NCBI RefSeq assembly: GCF_030269925.1
Contig: NC_085130.1
Location: forward strand, 8,878,501-8,942,500
Reading direction: 5' to 3'
Source of the DNA: Bombyx mori
Taxonomy: Eukaryota; Arthropoda; Insecta; Lepidoptera; Bombycidae
DNA length: 64,000 bases
This document shows positions 23,138 through 35,654 of the stretch, in pieces (positions within the stretch are counted from its first letter, which is position 1; the number at the start of each line of letters is the position of its first letter). Position numbers and translations under genes: made by a program. The notes beneath the pieces are model-generated. The model had not been told where the DNA came from, did not search any database, and saw nothing but the letters and a program-made list of their open reading frames with translations.

Positions 23138-23230
23138 CCTTTTTTATTATCTTGATGGTGAGTGATTACCGTCGCTTCTGGATGTCAGCAATACCAGGGG
23201 CAAAGCCAAGCCACTGGCACGTGGTGCGAT
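23138..23230 (-). mobile_element. CR1-like LINE tail fragment
   Basis: The reverse complement matches the 3' end of the LINE at 53987-54367 (ggctttgcccctggtattgc, cagaagcgacggtaatcact). A deletion then joins it to the RT C-terminal segment (tatcatctcgtttatacc), so the fragment is internally deleted. Confidence 0.65.
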
Positions 23231-24079
23231 GGTATAAACGAGATGACAGGATAATTTCAAAAATGTCTCTATGATGATCATTTACATCAGATTGGCCGTG
23301 AATTTGTCTATCCTTAAGAAGATTTTTGAAGTTTTTTGGTAAAAGCTTTAGATTAATGCCAAACGCTTATTGGATAACGTAACACTTGACTAGGACAGAC
23401 TGAGTCACGAATAACACAAGTTTTCAAACTACCCTCAAATTTGAAATTTGTCAGCGCCGCATCCAATCTAGCCTACATTTGAATAATACGAGTATGTGTC
23501 CAAACAGAGCGACGTCCAAGTTATGGTGAGCATTAGTGAAATCTTCCGAGTTGGACCCTGTGGCGTGTGGCTCATGTGCATAAGCGGAGCGGGGATTCAA
23601 CTTTAATAACGCAAAAGCTTACACTGGAAGAAAATACATAGTTTTTGTCATAAGACACTCATATACATACGTTCTGATTAACTAAAGTGCTATTTCAAGG
23701 TAAGGTGAATAAGAGTATTGAAAATATGAAGATTTTTTTCTCTTCAAAATACTGCTACTAATGAAAATACTTTCAAGCATGTAATAGTAAAAAAAGTACT
23801 AATAAAGACAACCTCTGCACTGGTATCTAGCGATACATATATACCCAAATACAAAGCCACACAAAGGCACAACTATTTTAAAGAAACGCGTACCTATTAC
23901 ATGTTCCCGATTAAAGAAAGATAAAAAAATCCGCAAAACAAAATTATAATGTAACTACTTGTAGGACGGTACATAAGCTCGCAGTGCTAAGGTAGGAGAT
24001 TTGGATCTTATGCCTGAATGGGCAGTACTAACGCTTAAGAACTGATAATGACGTAACTACTTACCACATCTATTAAAAA
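23231..24079. other. Intronic DNA, no recognised feature
   Basis: No coding motif or repeat terminus is seen on either strand. Confidence 0.4.
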
Positions 24080-24302
24080 AAGATGTGTGGTGTCGTGGGA
24101 CACCGGATAGGAACGAAGTTCCGTATTATAAAAATATTTATTAAGTTAAGTCGTACACTGTGTGCATTACTTATTTGTACGTTATTACAAAGCTAAGTCA
24201 TATAATGTGTGTGTGTTCTATATTAATAAAAATCTTACGTTACGGACGTTTTTTCCCGATTAGGGCACCTCTCCGCATCGTCCCATAAGGAACTTCGTTC
24301 CG
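24080..24302 (+). mobile_element. Inverted-repeat element, family 'aacttcgttcc', internally deleted
   Basis: It begins gatgtgtggtgtcgtgggac, has the left inverted motif ggaacgaagttcc at 24111-24123, and ends ataaggaacttcgttcc at 24286-24302. About 130 bp of the interior present in the 17918 and 57690 copies is missing, as is usual for MITE derivatives. Confidence 0.65.
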
Positions 24303-24883
24303 AAAACCTAGAGCTGGTAGCTATTGGTCAAATGGAGCGATGATATATAAAGAGTTGGGCTGGTAGAAAACAGATAAGGAGTCTTTCATCTAGTACTGAA
24401 CAAGGGTCAGTTGATGATGATGGTAATGAAGTTGGCCGAAGAACTCAATGAAATTACATTCTAGTTCTTGTCGCTTAATCACGGGACCCTAAAAATAATC
24501 ATCAATCGTTCTCGCTTAGATCTTGAACCGCTTCCTAAAGCTGTGGCATTACCACAAGAATCCGGCGACAAAGCCTGGCGGTCTCTCTCACAACTCAATT
24601 ACTAAACTCCACACTTGCGTTACACAGCGCTCGTATGGATGAGGTCAATGCTTCGAGACTAAATAAGCTACGTTTGAAAAGTTTTGTGATAATTTTGGAC
24701 TTACTGGGTGTTTGACCAGATTGTAAGACTATATGCCTTGCCTATTTCTGTCCGCAAGCAGTCGCGTATTCTGGTTTTTAAGATTGGATAGCTGATGGCT
24801 GATAGCGTGTCTTTTTTTAGGGAGACCCCATTCAAACTAAGATGTCCATTGGCTTTAGCAAGCGCTTGTGGCGGTAGCCATAA

Positions 24884-25127
24884 ATTTTTTTTATTGTTTA
24901 CATGGGTGGACAAGCTCACAGCCCACCTGGTGTTAAGTGGTTACTGGAGCCCATAGACATCCACAACGTAAATGCGCCACCCACCTTGAGATATAAGTTC
25001 TAAGGTTTCAAGTATAGTTACAACGGCTACCCCACCCTTCAAACCGAAACGCATTACTGCTTCACGACAGAAATAGGCAGGGTGGTGGTACCCACATACG
25101 CGGACTCACAAGAGGTTTTACCACCAA
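24884..25127 (-). mobile_element. Bm1 SINE, 5'-truncated
   Basis: poly-T/gtttacatgggtggacaagc to gaggttttaccaccaataat: a Bm1 body without head. Before it, 24735-24830 holds a few decayed Bm1-like words (gcctatttctgtccgcaagc). Confidence 0.9.
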
Positions 25128-25610
25128 TAATATACATATAAACACAAGATACTCTGGCAGATGCCTGAATTTCACTAATTACATTTTTTAGTTAAGCTAT
25201 ATATGTATAAGTTCAGAACCACAACATTCGGATCGTCGTTAGAGCAATATCACCCGCTCAATGGAAGATCTTCTTTTTGTCGTAACTCCCAATTACATAA
25301 AATCACGTCGGCCATTGAAACCCAAAAAAGATAACACATTAACTTCCTACGTAGATTTCATTTCCTTGTAGTAGAAACATGCCCTTTGAATTCCAACTCA
25401 TTTGCCCGTTTCACCAAAATCAAACTTAAAATGGCTCGCTTCGAGTTCTGTTTGAGTTCCCCAACGAATCTCTCACCAGCTTAGCTGGAACGGATACAAT
25501 TACATTTAAATTGAATTCCAACCAGTGGTCGCTTCTATGACCTAAGAGCAGACTCGGTGTCGTGAATTAAAATGGCCTTAATTTGAGTACCAGTAAACCC
25601 TGTGACTAAA

Positions 25611-25860
<250 letters not shown>

Positions 25861-25923
25861 GCCTTTTCATTTATAGATCTGTCAATTAACCCCAAGATAA
25901 TCTAGATTTCTATATAATGTGGT

Positions 25924-26080
25924 TTATTTATTTATTTATTTATACTTTATGCACAAAACAAAACTTGTACACAGGCCGACTTAATGCCATGGGTATTCTC
26001 TTCCAGTCGACCATAGGGTGGTGCAGAGATAATGCATGGTAGGTGCATTAACAAAAGAATAACAAACAACAACAACAAAA
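25924..26080 (-). mobile_element. LINE tail-like fragment (unassigned)
   Basis: A reversed (aaat)n tail, tttatttatttatttatact, is followed by gcacaaaacaaaacttgtac and gtcgaccatagggtgg. The tetranucleotide tail suggests the 3' end of a CR1-type LINE. No protein segment is preserved. Confidence 0.4.
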
Positions 26081-26306
26081 CAAAAAAAAAAGAACAAACT
26101 CAAAACAAAAATCTTCCTTAAAATAACATCTCAGTATTATATAATGTTAATGTGCTTTCACTGTAGCTTTTAGAAATGTTGATTATCACAGCTCTGTCTT
26201 CAATAACCAAAAGTACAATTGGTTCAACAATATATAGATTATCCATTTTCAATTATTGTAGTCCTGTACGATTGGAAAACATAGATTGTTACTCAGAGGG
26301 TAGCTT

Positions 26307-26440
26307 TTTTTATTGCGTAGTTGGGTGGACGAGCTCATAGCCCACTTGTTGATAAGTGGTTATCGTAGCCTATAGACATCTATAACGTAAATGTCGCCAT
26401 CCACCTTCAGATATGAGTTCTAAGGTCTCCGTATAGTTAC
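26307..26440 (-). mobile_element. Bm1 SINE 3' half
   Basis: tattgcgtagttgggtggac ... ggtctccgtatagttact. It stops in mid-body. Confidence 0.8.
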
Positions 26441-26635
26441 TTCAGTATAGTTTTATTACTTTAGAGATATTGTAAAGACTATATCTTGGGTTTTTACAGT
26501 GTGGCATTATCCGGCAGTAGCCTGGGATTGTGTTACGTCAGAGCAAACATTAGTCAAGAGATAAACTATTGCTATTTGTTTTCAAGCTTTACAAATAAAT
26601 CTAATCAGTCCAGGTATATAAAAATATTTCTATAT

Positions 26636-26822
26636 TGCCGTGAAGCAGTAATGCGTTTCTGTTTGAAGGGTGGGGCAGTCGTTGTAACTATGCTTGAGAC
26701 CTCAGAACTTATATCTCAAGGTGGGTGGCGCATTTACGTTGTAGATGTTTATGCGGTCCAGTAACCACTTAACAGAAGGTGGGCTGTGAGCTCGTCCACC
26801 CATCTATGCAATAAAAAAAAAG
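26636..26822 (+). mobile_element. Bm1 SINE 3' two-thirds
   Basis: It starts abruptly at tgccgtgaagcagtaatgcg and ends catctatgcaat plus poly-A. With the reversed half-copy at 26307-26440 it forms an inverted pair around about 195 bp of unrelated sequence. Confidence 0.85.
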
Positions 26823-26935
26823 TATCCAAATTATTTTCAGCTATCAGCTATCAGCTTCCAGAAGATTTCTACCAAATGGTGTTACCATGTGAGCTCGTCC
26901 ACCCAACTGAGCAAAAAAGAATAAACCACGCATAT

Positions 26936-27345
26936 TTTTTTAAGCTGTTACATAGCTTCTATCGCGGGCCTTGAGCGCGGCGACTGAATCAAGAAATTCC
27001 GTAACGAAAATAGCCTGACACCCCCACTACGCCTACTATGTAGCTCGCGTTCAACACATTCACACGTTGCGCTTGTGTGGTGTTTGTGAATAAGCGCGCG
27101 GCGTGACGTCGCACTGCCGCATGCACGTCATGAAAAGTCTGCCCATCTCTCCCTCGCGCGGTCTAGGTTATGAGTGTGAAGGGGGACACTTAATGTTTTG
27201 CTTTTGTTAATGTTTATAAATATAGTGTGGTCTTATTTTATTGTTGTTTTAATATTAAATTATTATTGTCGATTTATAATTGCAAAAGTTGATAAAAAAT
27301 GCTATGCAATAGCTTTACCGCGGCAGTCTCCGAGTGCCACACGTG
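26936..27345. mobile_element. Dispersed 400-bp element with imperfect terminal inverted repeats (copy 2)
   Basis: Same element as 20676-21085. Left end taagctgttacatagcttct; right end aaaatgctatgcaatagctt at about 27297-27316, followed by the conserved taccgcggcagtctccgagtg flank. The high similarity of both copies, including the flank tccgagtgccacacgtgtt, means the true boundary may lie further right. Confidence 0.6.
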
Positions 27346-27669
27346 TTCTTGTTTGTTACCGAATAAAATCCAGTGTCCACTGTTCAGTCGACAAAAGTAT
27401 AACTGAACTCGCCCCCGTATAATTGAAAGGCACCCTTGGAAATAGTTTAGAAAAGTGAATTGTTACTAGAATTAATTAAAGAATTTCAATTTAATTAAAT
27501 TTAATTGGAATGGGACTTTCGATATGGTCGCCTCCAGGGAGAATGAATGTCTCTTGGATTTTAATTAAATTAGAATTGCATTGCACACTAACTACTTATA
27601 CTTCTTGTGCGGAAGCCTGCAACAATTCCTTAATTTAGAATTAGGAAATCGAGGTAGAGGGATTTTTAT

Positions 27670-27919
27670 GTTTTTTTTTTTTAATTGCTTAGATGGGTAG
27701 ACGTGCTCACAGCCCACCTTCTGTTAAGTGGTTTCTGGAGCCCATAGACATCCACAACGTAAATGCGCCACCCACCCTGAGATATAAGTTCTAAGGTCTC
27801 AGTATAGTTACAACGGCTGCTCCACCCTTCAAATCGAAACGCATTACTGCTTCACGGCAGAAATAGACGGGGTGGTGGTACCTACCCGTGCGGACTCACA
27901 AGAGGTCCTACCACCAGTA
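27670..27919 (-). mobile_element. Bm1 SINE, 5'-truncated
   Basis: poly-T, aattgcttagatgggtagac to gaggtcctaccaccagta. Complete body, no head. Confidence 0.9.
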
Positions 27920-28149
27920 CAAAATATTGTTTTATTTAAGCCAACCTCCTTAAACAATTCTTTCTTTATTCTTTATTGTACACACAGCTAATACAATACA
28001 ATAATTGCGAAAAGCTATAATAAAATGGCGATCTTAACTCAACAATTGAGTTATCTACCTTCTAACCGTTCTTAAAGAGGGTGAGCTTTACATAAGTGGG
28101 TAGAAGAGTACAATCTTTAATAATTGTTTAATATAATTTCCATTTTGGA

Positions 28150-28335
28150 TTCCAGGAGATGTATGGAAATGGTAGTGCAAGGTAGAGGGGGAAGAGGTCG
28201 ACCGAAGAAGACATGGATGGAGTGTGTGAATGACGATATGAGAGTGAGTGTTGAGATGACGGCTGATAGAAGAGAATGGAAGAGAAAAATTAGCTGTGCC
28301 GACCCCACCTAGTGGGATAAGGTGGAGAAAAAGAA
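28150..28335 (+). mobile_element. RTE-type LINE ORF2 C-terminal remnant
   Basis: Open frame with MEMVVQGRGGRGRPKKTWME, then CVNDDMRVSVEMTADRREWK and RKISCADPT before the stop at 28310-28312. It is the plus-strand sister of the 4990-5230 fragment. The A-rich tail (gagaaaaagaaaaagaagag) follows. Confidence 0.7.
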
Positions 28336-28535
28336 AAAGAAGAGAGAATATAATTTCCATTTTGATAAACAGTTGACTTGGCGATTGGACTGAAACATAC
28401 CGGTTTATTTTGGTTTTAATCAAATGGTAGCAGTGATTTCGAGCGATTTGACGCGGACGTGTCCTTTTGCTGACGAGGCTTGCAGACCGTACTCAGAAAT
28501 GTATTACAGATTTTTTTTATGATTGAAGTATTACT

Positions 28536-28860
28536 GGTGGTCCAAAGGCCTTTCCAGTTTCACCGGGACAGGTGGGCGAGCAAGGCAGCCAGGAGGGGTG
28601 GGATTTCCTAACAGCTGCCCAAGCACCTCCGAAGAAGACCTAACAACTCCAGAGTAGCTGCTTCGCAAATGAATCTACTACCGAATCGGAATCGCGACCC
28701 ACTGAGAAGATCCGGCGAGAAACTCAAAGGGCTGATGCATGGGTTAGGTTGCACGTTGAACTCTTTGTCGAGTTCGTCGAGTACGGTTACCGGGATCCCT
28801 AAGCCTACTCCTAGTGTTAGAGCTGAAGGTATCTAATGCAAGAGTTAGTGGATCTGATGG
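28536..28860 (-). mobile_element. LINE 3' end, second Jockey-like family (J2)
   Basis: Minus strand reads ...gtactcgacgaactcgacaa, then tgagtttctcgccggatctt and ...ctgtcccggtgaaactgg, ending ccaccagtaatacttcaatc and an A-rich tail. It shares the ctgagtttctcgccggatct hairpin motif with the 36700 family but has a different upstream and terminal sequence. Other pieces lie at 45420-45593 and 62190-62405. Confidence 0.65.
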
Positions 28861-29112
28861 ATCTAAGGACGTGCTATGACAGACGTCCATGTATGATGGA
28901 AACCGGTCATCATCAGATAGGCCCTATGATAGTCTGCCTACGAGGACAAAAAAAAGGAGCAAAAAGTTGATATTTTTTTTAGAATCATTGTCTTCTTATT
29001 ACGGTCATCGTAGCTTAAAAGTTAAGATACTCGATGGACTAGCATACTGCAATACCGCTACTTATATCTCGCAAGCAGATACCAACTTCTCCAAGGAGAT
29101 TGGATGAATTAC

Positions 29113-29210
29113 TTCCATGAGAAAGGAATAAGGTCGTGTGAGGAAAACCAAACCCGTAGAAATCGTGTGATCACAGGTGGCATATTATGGTCCTCATGTG
29201 GGTAGTTGCT
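29113..29210 (+). mobile_element. Degenerate Bm1-like fragment
   Basis: Words of the Bm1 linker survive (gagaaaggaataaggtcgtg, aaccaaacccg, ggtcctcatgtgggtag). Old and approximate. Confidence 0.4.
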
Positions 29211-29565
29211 ATCATCGAGGTATTTTTGCGGCGAAGCCATTTCGTGTTCCAGTTCCAGCGAGCCAAAGCCATTTCCATTAATCGCTACATCCGAGTCACA
29301 TACCAGACGCGATAAACTATTGGCATTTTAATTTAGAATTTTAATTAAATCCCACCGAGGGATAGAAGTGACAACTCCTATATTATATTTGGCGAAAATC
29401 CACCGACCGCACTTAAAGTTATCAACAAAAGTTTGAGTTTATTATTAAATTAATTTTCAACGCTACTATAATTCCCAACTGAACAGCTGCTCATGATATG
29501 AGCAGTATTATATTTTGTAATATATTTGTTGGGCTAATGCGAGGTTCTAACCAATATTATGTTAC

Positions 29566-31327
29566 GCGTAGTGTGTGACACGCGGTGTACTGGAGCACAG
29601 AGCTGAATGGTAGCGGGTGGATGAGAGCTCAGGAGCGAGTGTCGTGAAACCACGTACAGACAAGCGCAGTGTGTGACGCGCGGTGTGCTGGAGCACAGAG
29701 TTGAATGGTAGCGGGCGGATGAGAGCTCAGGAGCGAGTGTCGTGAGACCACGTACAGACAAGCTCAGTGTGTGACGCGCGGTGTGCTGGAGCACAGAGCT
29801 GAATGGTAGCGGGTGGATGAGAGCTCAGGAGCGAGTGTCGTGAAACCACGTACAGACAAGCGCAGTGTGTGACGCGCGGTGTGCTGGAGCACAGAGTTGA
29901 ATGGTAGCGGGCGGATGAGAGCTCAGGAGCGAGTGTCGTGAGACCACGTACAGACAAGCTCAGTGTGTGACGCGCGGTGTGCTGGAGCACAGAGCTGAAT
30001 GGTAGCGGGTGGATGAGAGCTCAGGAGCGAGTGTCGTGAAACCACGTACAGACAAGCGCAGTGTGTGACGCGCGGTGTGCTGGAGCACAGAGCTGAATGG
30101 TAGCGGGTGGATGAGAGCTCAGGAGCGAGTGTCGTGAGACCACGTACAGACAAGCGCAGTGTGTGACGCGCAGTGTGCTGGAGCACAGAGCTGAATGGTA
30201 GCGGGTGGATAAGAGCTCATGAGCGAGTGTCGTGAGACCACGTACAGACAAGCGCAGTGTGAGACGCGTGGTGTGCTTGAGCACAGAGCTGAATGGTAGC
30301 GGGTGGATGAGAGCTCAGGAGCGAGTGTCGTGAGACCACGTACAGACAAGCGCAGTGTGAGACGCGTGGTGTGCTTGAGCACAGAGCTGAATGGTAGCGG
30401 GTGGATGAGAGCTCAGGAGCGAGTGTCGTGAGACCACGTACAGACAAGCTCAGTGTGTGACGCGCGGTGTGCTGGAGCACAGAGCTGAATGGTAGCGGGT
30501 GGATGAGAGCTCAGGAGCGAGTGTCGTGAAACCACGTACAGACAAGCGCAGTGTGTGACGCGCGGTGTGCTGGAGCACAGAGCTGAATGGTAGCGGGTGG
30601 ATGAGAGTTCAGGAGCGAGTGTCGTGAGACCACGTACAGACAAGCGCAGTGTGAGACGCGTGGTGTGCTTGAGCACAGAGCTGAATGGTAGCGGGTGGAT
30701 GAGAGCTCAGGAGCGAGTGTCGTGAGACCACGTACAGACAAGCGCAGTGTGTGACGCGCGGTGTGCTGGAGCACAGAGCTGAATGGTAGCGGGTGGATGA
30801 GAGCTCAGGAGCGAGTGTCGTGAAACCACGTACAGACAAGCGCAGTGTGTGACGCGCGGTGTGCTGGAGCACAGAGCTGAATGGTAGCGGGTGGATGAGA
30901 GCTCAGGAGCGAGTGTCGTGAGACCACGTACAGACAAGCGCAGTGTGTGACGCGCAGTGTGCTGGAGCACAGAGCTGAATGGTAGCGGGTGGATAAGAGC
31001 TCATGAGCGAGTGTCGTGAGACCACGTACAGACAAGCGCACTGTGAGACGCGTGGTGTGCTTGAGCACAGAGCTGAATGGTAGCGGGTGGATGAGAGCTC
31101 AGGAGCGAGTGTCGTGAGACCACGTACAGACAAGCGCAGTGTGTGACGCGCGGTGTGCTGGAGCACAGAGCTGAATGGTAGCGGGTGGATAAGAGCTCAT
31201 GAGCGAGTGTCGTGAGACCACGTACAGACAAGCGTACTGTGTGACGCGCGGTGTGCTTGAGCACAGAGCTGAATGGTAGCGGGTGGATGAGAGCTCAGGA
31301 GCGAGTGTCGTGAGACAACACGTACGT
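29566..31327. repeat. 98-bp satellite array, 18 tandem copies with higher-order pattern
   Basis: Copies start at 29566, 29664, 29762 and so on every 98 bp to 31232, each opening gcgcagtgtgtgacgcgcgg (or a variant) and closing accacgtacagacaa. Variant markers (gaaacc/gagacc; gttgaat/gctgaat; ctggag/cttgag; ataagagctcatgag) show an initial 196-bp dimer pattern. Later, a four-copy block is repeated 784 bp apart. The overlapping 87-residue open frames on the minus strand repeat every 98 bp. Because 98 is not a multiple of 3, each monomer changes frame, so they are by-products and not a repeat protein. Confidence 0.95.
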
Positions 31328-31879
31328 GGTGTACCGGAGGATGCGCTTGTTAACTACATATAACTTCATGTGACAGGGAAACAATCCCGTTCACAGTGAA
31401 CTTTCTAAATCTGTAGTTCTAGTTATTAAATTAACAAAGTTTCGTTATCTGGGTGTCGTTTCAGAAGGAACTAAGTCGACGGAAGCTCAGTAAAGCTTTG
31501 AAACGTAGCAATTCAAATTAATTCAGTTGAATTTATGAAGAATTCTGTCTCGCTCTATATGTCTTGATGTTTTGTTTCATAAAGAAAGTTTTACGTTGAA
31601 ATGTATGGATCCAGAGATGTTTTGAAAGTAGAAGTTGGAGAAATATTTATTAAAGTACTTGACGTAGTGAAACTAATAGGACTATTTTTCAGTTATCCTT
31701 TAATATTCATCAAACAACGTACCTTTCTATTAATTACATATAAGGTTTAAGTTTTAAGTTTCCAATTTCTACCAAAACGTAGTTATGGTTCGGTTAGTTT
31801 CAGTGCTAAGAATGGAACTGTAGTAATACAACCAGATTATTATGTTATTTAAAATAAGTTATTTAACAACATGTAAATG
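31328..31879. other. Intronic DNA, no recognised feature
   Basis: AT-rich sequence following the satellite. Nothing identifiable. Confidence 0.4.
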
Positions 31880-32160
31880 TATTATTGTATAGCAGCTGTC
31901 CACGCGGATGCATCGCTCACTCAAGTAGGAGAGAGACAGATGTCGAACGCTGCCGAACGCGGAGGCCGATTGTGCCTCTTTGTCGCTCGTTGCGCGCTCT
32001 CGCTTGCACTTCAAGCCTTAAATGGAACGCCTCAGAGCGAGGTAACGCCGCATGAGTCATGTTTTTTCATGCGTGCAGCCGGTTCCATCGAATTATTAGA
32101 CGTTGTCACGTCAAAAACGGGCACAAACTAAGTATAGTTTACTAACTATAGTTTGTGCAC
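31880..32160. other. GC-rich block ending in a long hairpin
   Basis: CpG-rich compared with its surroundings (gaacgctgccgaacgcggag, ctcgttgcgcgctctcgctt). At 32119-32158 it ends in an inverted repeat, gcacaaacta/tagtttgtgc, with nearly 18-bp arms. It could be part of an unidentified LTR or DNA element, or a regulatory region. Nothing shown here decides this. Positions 32161-33456 are otherwise unassigned, apart from another CpG-rich stretch at 32395-32500. Confidence 0.4.
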
Positions 32161-33456
32161 GTATCAGCATCTAAACAAACATGCAAACAGGTACTCAATG
32201 CATGTCAGTGCGTCTAGTTACAAAACCAAAAAAAAAAAACTCGCATAAATGACACTTCAATTTTCACGAGTGATTTTCTCTCGCACGGAATTGACAAAAT
32301 ATTTATTTTACTGTAGAGCACACAAAAAAACTTGTAATCCAATCACTAGTCGCACGGTTGATCCGGGAATATTTGAAAAAAGAACCGGTTCAAAATAAAC
32401 CGGTGCAAAAGCCCGGTAAAAATGGCCGGTCGTCAGCTGTCGCTTTTGATCGACGATTCGCGGTTCCACGGTGTGGGGCTTGATTGAGGCGCGCTTCTGT
32501 GGTGTTCAAATTTTTCAACATATTATATAAAATAAAACAAAAAAATATTACGGTCAAAATTATCTTGACGACAGATAGCACCGTCAATTATTTATTTTTT
32601 TATGGAAAGAAATTAAAATTTATTAAAATAATTTTTTAATTTACGCTTTTTTGGCAGATAATAAGCTAACACACGTTATATAAAAATCTCGGTACTGTGT
32701 TACCAAAATTATTGTTTAAAGTCCTTCAGAGGACTTCAACAGGATTTCGCCATCGCAATCGGTCTTGCGCTACGCACTTTTTCACGGACCAGGTTAACCC
32801 GATTGTCTTGCTGCACAATGCGTCACCAGGTCTGCTTGGAATGGCTAACTTTCCGCTTGCACTGGGGGTCCTTTCCAGGCAATGTCTCGGGATGTGTCCC
32901 TCCTGAAAGTTTGGCCGATTCATGTCCACTTGTGATGCAAAATCTGCTTGTCAATTAGAATTCCCTGCACGCTTTACACACGCTATCGTTGGAGATTTTC
33001 TTAGGTCAGAAAATGCTAAGCATTCGCCGGAAAAAAATGAAATATAAATAGCTTGATACAAGTTTTCTTGCACGACAATTGCAGCTTTACGAAAATCTAA
33101 AGAAGTATTTGCAGGTCCTGTCTCGGCCACAAAATACCATAAATATTGTTTATTAATAATCTGATATACTACAAATTAAAAAAAAAAAAAATTTGAGAGC
33201 CACCGCCCCAATATCAACAAGACAGGAGGCATCGGATAGCCAGCCTTTACATCACTGTCATGCCCTCGAAATCAAATTGAAAACGACAGAAAATACACAT
33301 TACAATAAATAATTTACAACATTTAAACGTAGCGAAGTGATTTAGGTTGCCTGCACGTAGCGTACATCTTGCTTTAAAGATCTTTAGAACCGAATGGCAA
33401 GTTCATGGTGGACCAGATGATAAGCGGTTACCTTTGTCATGGACATTTACAAATAA

Positions 33457-33886
33457 CTAGTGGTCCCCGGTAGTCGAAACTCGACTATAATTAATTGAAA
33501 TTATCTATTATGATTCTATTGTCAAAGACTATTAAAGTTTTATAATCACAGATTTCGCTAACACTGCACTTTAGACTTAGAAATATTAATAAAGACAAAC
33601 AATATTTAATCTATTCTCAATTTGATCACAGACTATAAGCAATAAGATTTTTTTTACAATAAACACAAATAGTATGCATGTGTGTGTGTGTGTGTATCAA
33701 ATTTATAGTAGTGTGTGTAATGTTTTTATGTATTGATTTAATTCTTTTTTTATGCATAATTAAAAATTAACATTCTGCACTCCTTATCTATATTCTCTAT
33801 GAGTTTGGGAAATTTCATACTCCTCCGTCCACGCAATTTTCATAAAAAGGAGTACAACGTTTTTGCTTCACGTATTAATATATAGA
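33457..33886 (-). mobile_element. Non-autonomous Helitron-like element (family H1)
   Basis: Minus strand starts TCTATATATTAATACGTG and ends CTACCGGGGACCACTAG followed by T. It contains a (gt)n run at 33678-33694 at the place where other copies have tgcatgcgtgtgtgcg. About 430 bp. Confidence 0.8.
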
Positions 33887-34210
33887 TATCAGGAGCACAT
33901 CTTAACTGCTGTATATAGCTGAAGGCTATTATTAAATCTAAGCATTGTAGGAAGTCAAGTCGTGGCCTTTAGGAAACAGTGGAAGGGAGTTCATAAGAAC
34001 CTGATGCTACGTTGGATGACCTTGTTTCTTCGGAACAAAAGGAAGATCTTTCACCAAGCGGCGACATTGTTCAATAGGCCAACGGTCCAAATGTTATTGT
34101 TCGAAGTTGTGTGTATGCAAAATTATCTTGGAATTGTCGTTTGTAAGATTCAGGCATCTTTCAAATTATATATTGTGTTCTATGATAGCTTATTGCCAAA
34201 CTATGATTAA

Positions 34211-34466
34211 GATTTTTTTTGTTACTTATATGTGTGGACGAGCTCACAGCCCATCTTGTGTTAAGTGGTTACTGGAGCCCATAGACATCTGCGACGTAAA
34301 TGCGCCACCCACCTTGAGATATAAGTTCTAAGGTCTAAAGTGTAGTTACAACGGCTGCCCTACTCTTCAAACCGAAACTCATTACTGCTTCACGGCAGAA
34401 ATAGGCAGGGTTGTGGTGGTACCTACCCGCGCGGTCTCACAAGAGGTCCTACCACTAATACCAGTA
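34211..34466 (-). mobile_element. Bm1 SINE, 5'-truncated
   Basis: poly-T/gttacttatatgtgtggacg to aggtcctaccactaatacca. Inverted relative to the 34870 copy, 400 bp away. Confidence 0.88.
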
Positions 34467-34869
34467 ATATTGTAAACTGGATCTGTAGTAGTTAAAGAAA
34501 ACCTTTAACGGAATTTCGTGTATTTAAAATCTCACCCAAAGCTTCGATTGTAAGAGTCCGATTTCGAAACAGAATAATCTAATATTAAATTAGAAAAACG
34601 AAAACATTTTTCTGAACACCTCGATTTTTCAACGTTTCATATTTATCTTGAATATTTTCTGGGATAACTCAGAAGCCGACGCGAGGCGCCCTTTCAAGAC
34701 AGAGATGTACTTGAGGGCTTAAAACGGGTCTTAATTTTTTACAAAACAAATATATTTATTTATTTCTTAACTGGTATTATAGCTATAAAGACGACGAATG
34801 CTCACTTTTTTACTTCGCGCGAGGTGGTCGTCATAGAGTATGGATATAGGCAATAATAATGACACATTT

Positions 34870-35109
34870 TACTGGTGGTAGGACCTCTTGGGAGTCCGCG
34901 TGGCTTGGTACCACCACCCCGCCTATTTCTGCCGTGAAGCAGCAATCCGTTTCGGTTTGAAGGGTGGGGTAGCCGTTGTAACTATATTGAGATCTTAGAA
35001 CTTATATCTGAAGGTAGGTGGCGCATTTACGTTGTAGATGTCTATCGGCTCCAGTAGCCACTTAACACCAGGTGGGCTGTGAGCTCGTCCACCCATCTAA
35101 GCAATAAAA
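34870..35109 (+). mobile_element. Bm1 SINE, 5'-truncated
   Basis: actggtggtaggacctcttg to catctaagcaataaaaataa. Complete body, no head. Positions 35110-35638 after it show nothing recognisable. Confidence 0.9.
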
Positions 35110-35642
35110 ATAATAATAAAAAACATTCAAGTTACTGTTTACCGGTGAGGGCTTTATCAAATTTACTTTGACGAAGGACATGTTGTAGTCTGGTGAATCA
35201 GCAGAACTGACCTTCTTAGGTACGTTCATTTATTGCTGTCGGCATAAACTTTCAATAAAATTTTGATCGACTCTTCTGAATTCATTTGAAATAAATAGTT
35301 AAATTTAGGAACCAGTGATCCATTATAAATTTTGAATGATTTGCTATTCATATTTTAATAGCCTCCATTGTTATTTCACCTAATTCGGCCCTGCGTTTAC
35401 ATGTTTGAAAGGATTTCGAACTTCGGCTTACAAGAATTTAGGACGTACTTCTAAAACATTCTTACTTAATATCGTTAAAAAACCTTATCGTTGTTGTTAC
35501 AGTTTATATTTAAAGTTTATTTTGTGGTACCAAACAAGTATGTGAGGTATTCAGGACGGCTGAGAATTCGGGTCGGTTTATTTTTGGGGTTTAAGCGGTT
35601 TCAAGTAAAATTAGTCTAATGATTCGACAATAGCTTGAATAT

Positions 35643-35654
35643 GGGTCATACACA
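35643..35654 (+). repeat. Left terminal inverted repeat of the DNA transposon
   Basis: GGGTCATACACA, followed at once by a hairpin (catacac ... gtgtatg, 35646-35676). Matches the complement of 42738-42749. Confidence 0.8.

Noticed and set aside
29534..31264. A ladder of overlapping 86-87 residue minus-strand open frames, apparently a repeat protein family
   Set aside because: They recur every 98 bp because of the satellite. 98 is not divisible by 3, so no continuous repeat protein can be read through the array, and there are no splice or start contexts.
32726..32929. Minus-strand 67-residue open frame resembling a reverse-transcriptase end (VAQDRLRWRN)
   Set aside because: A single short resemblance without a second motif, tail or target-site duplication. 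Too weak to annotate.
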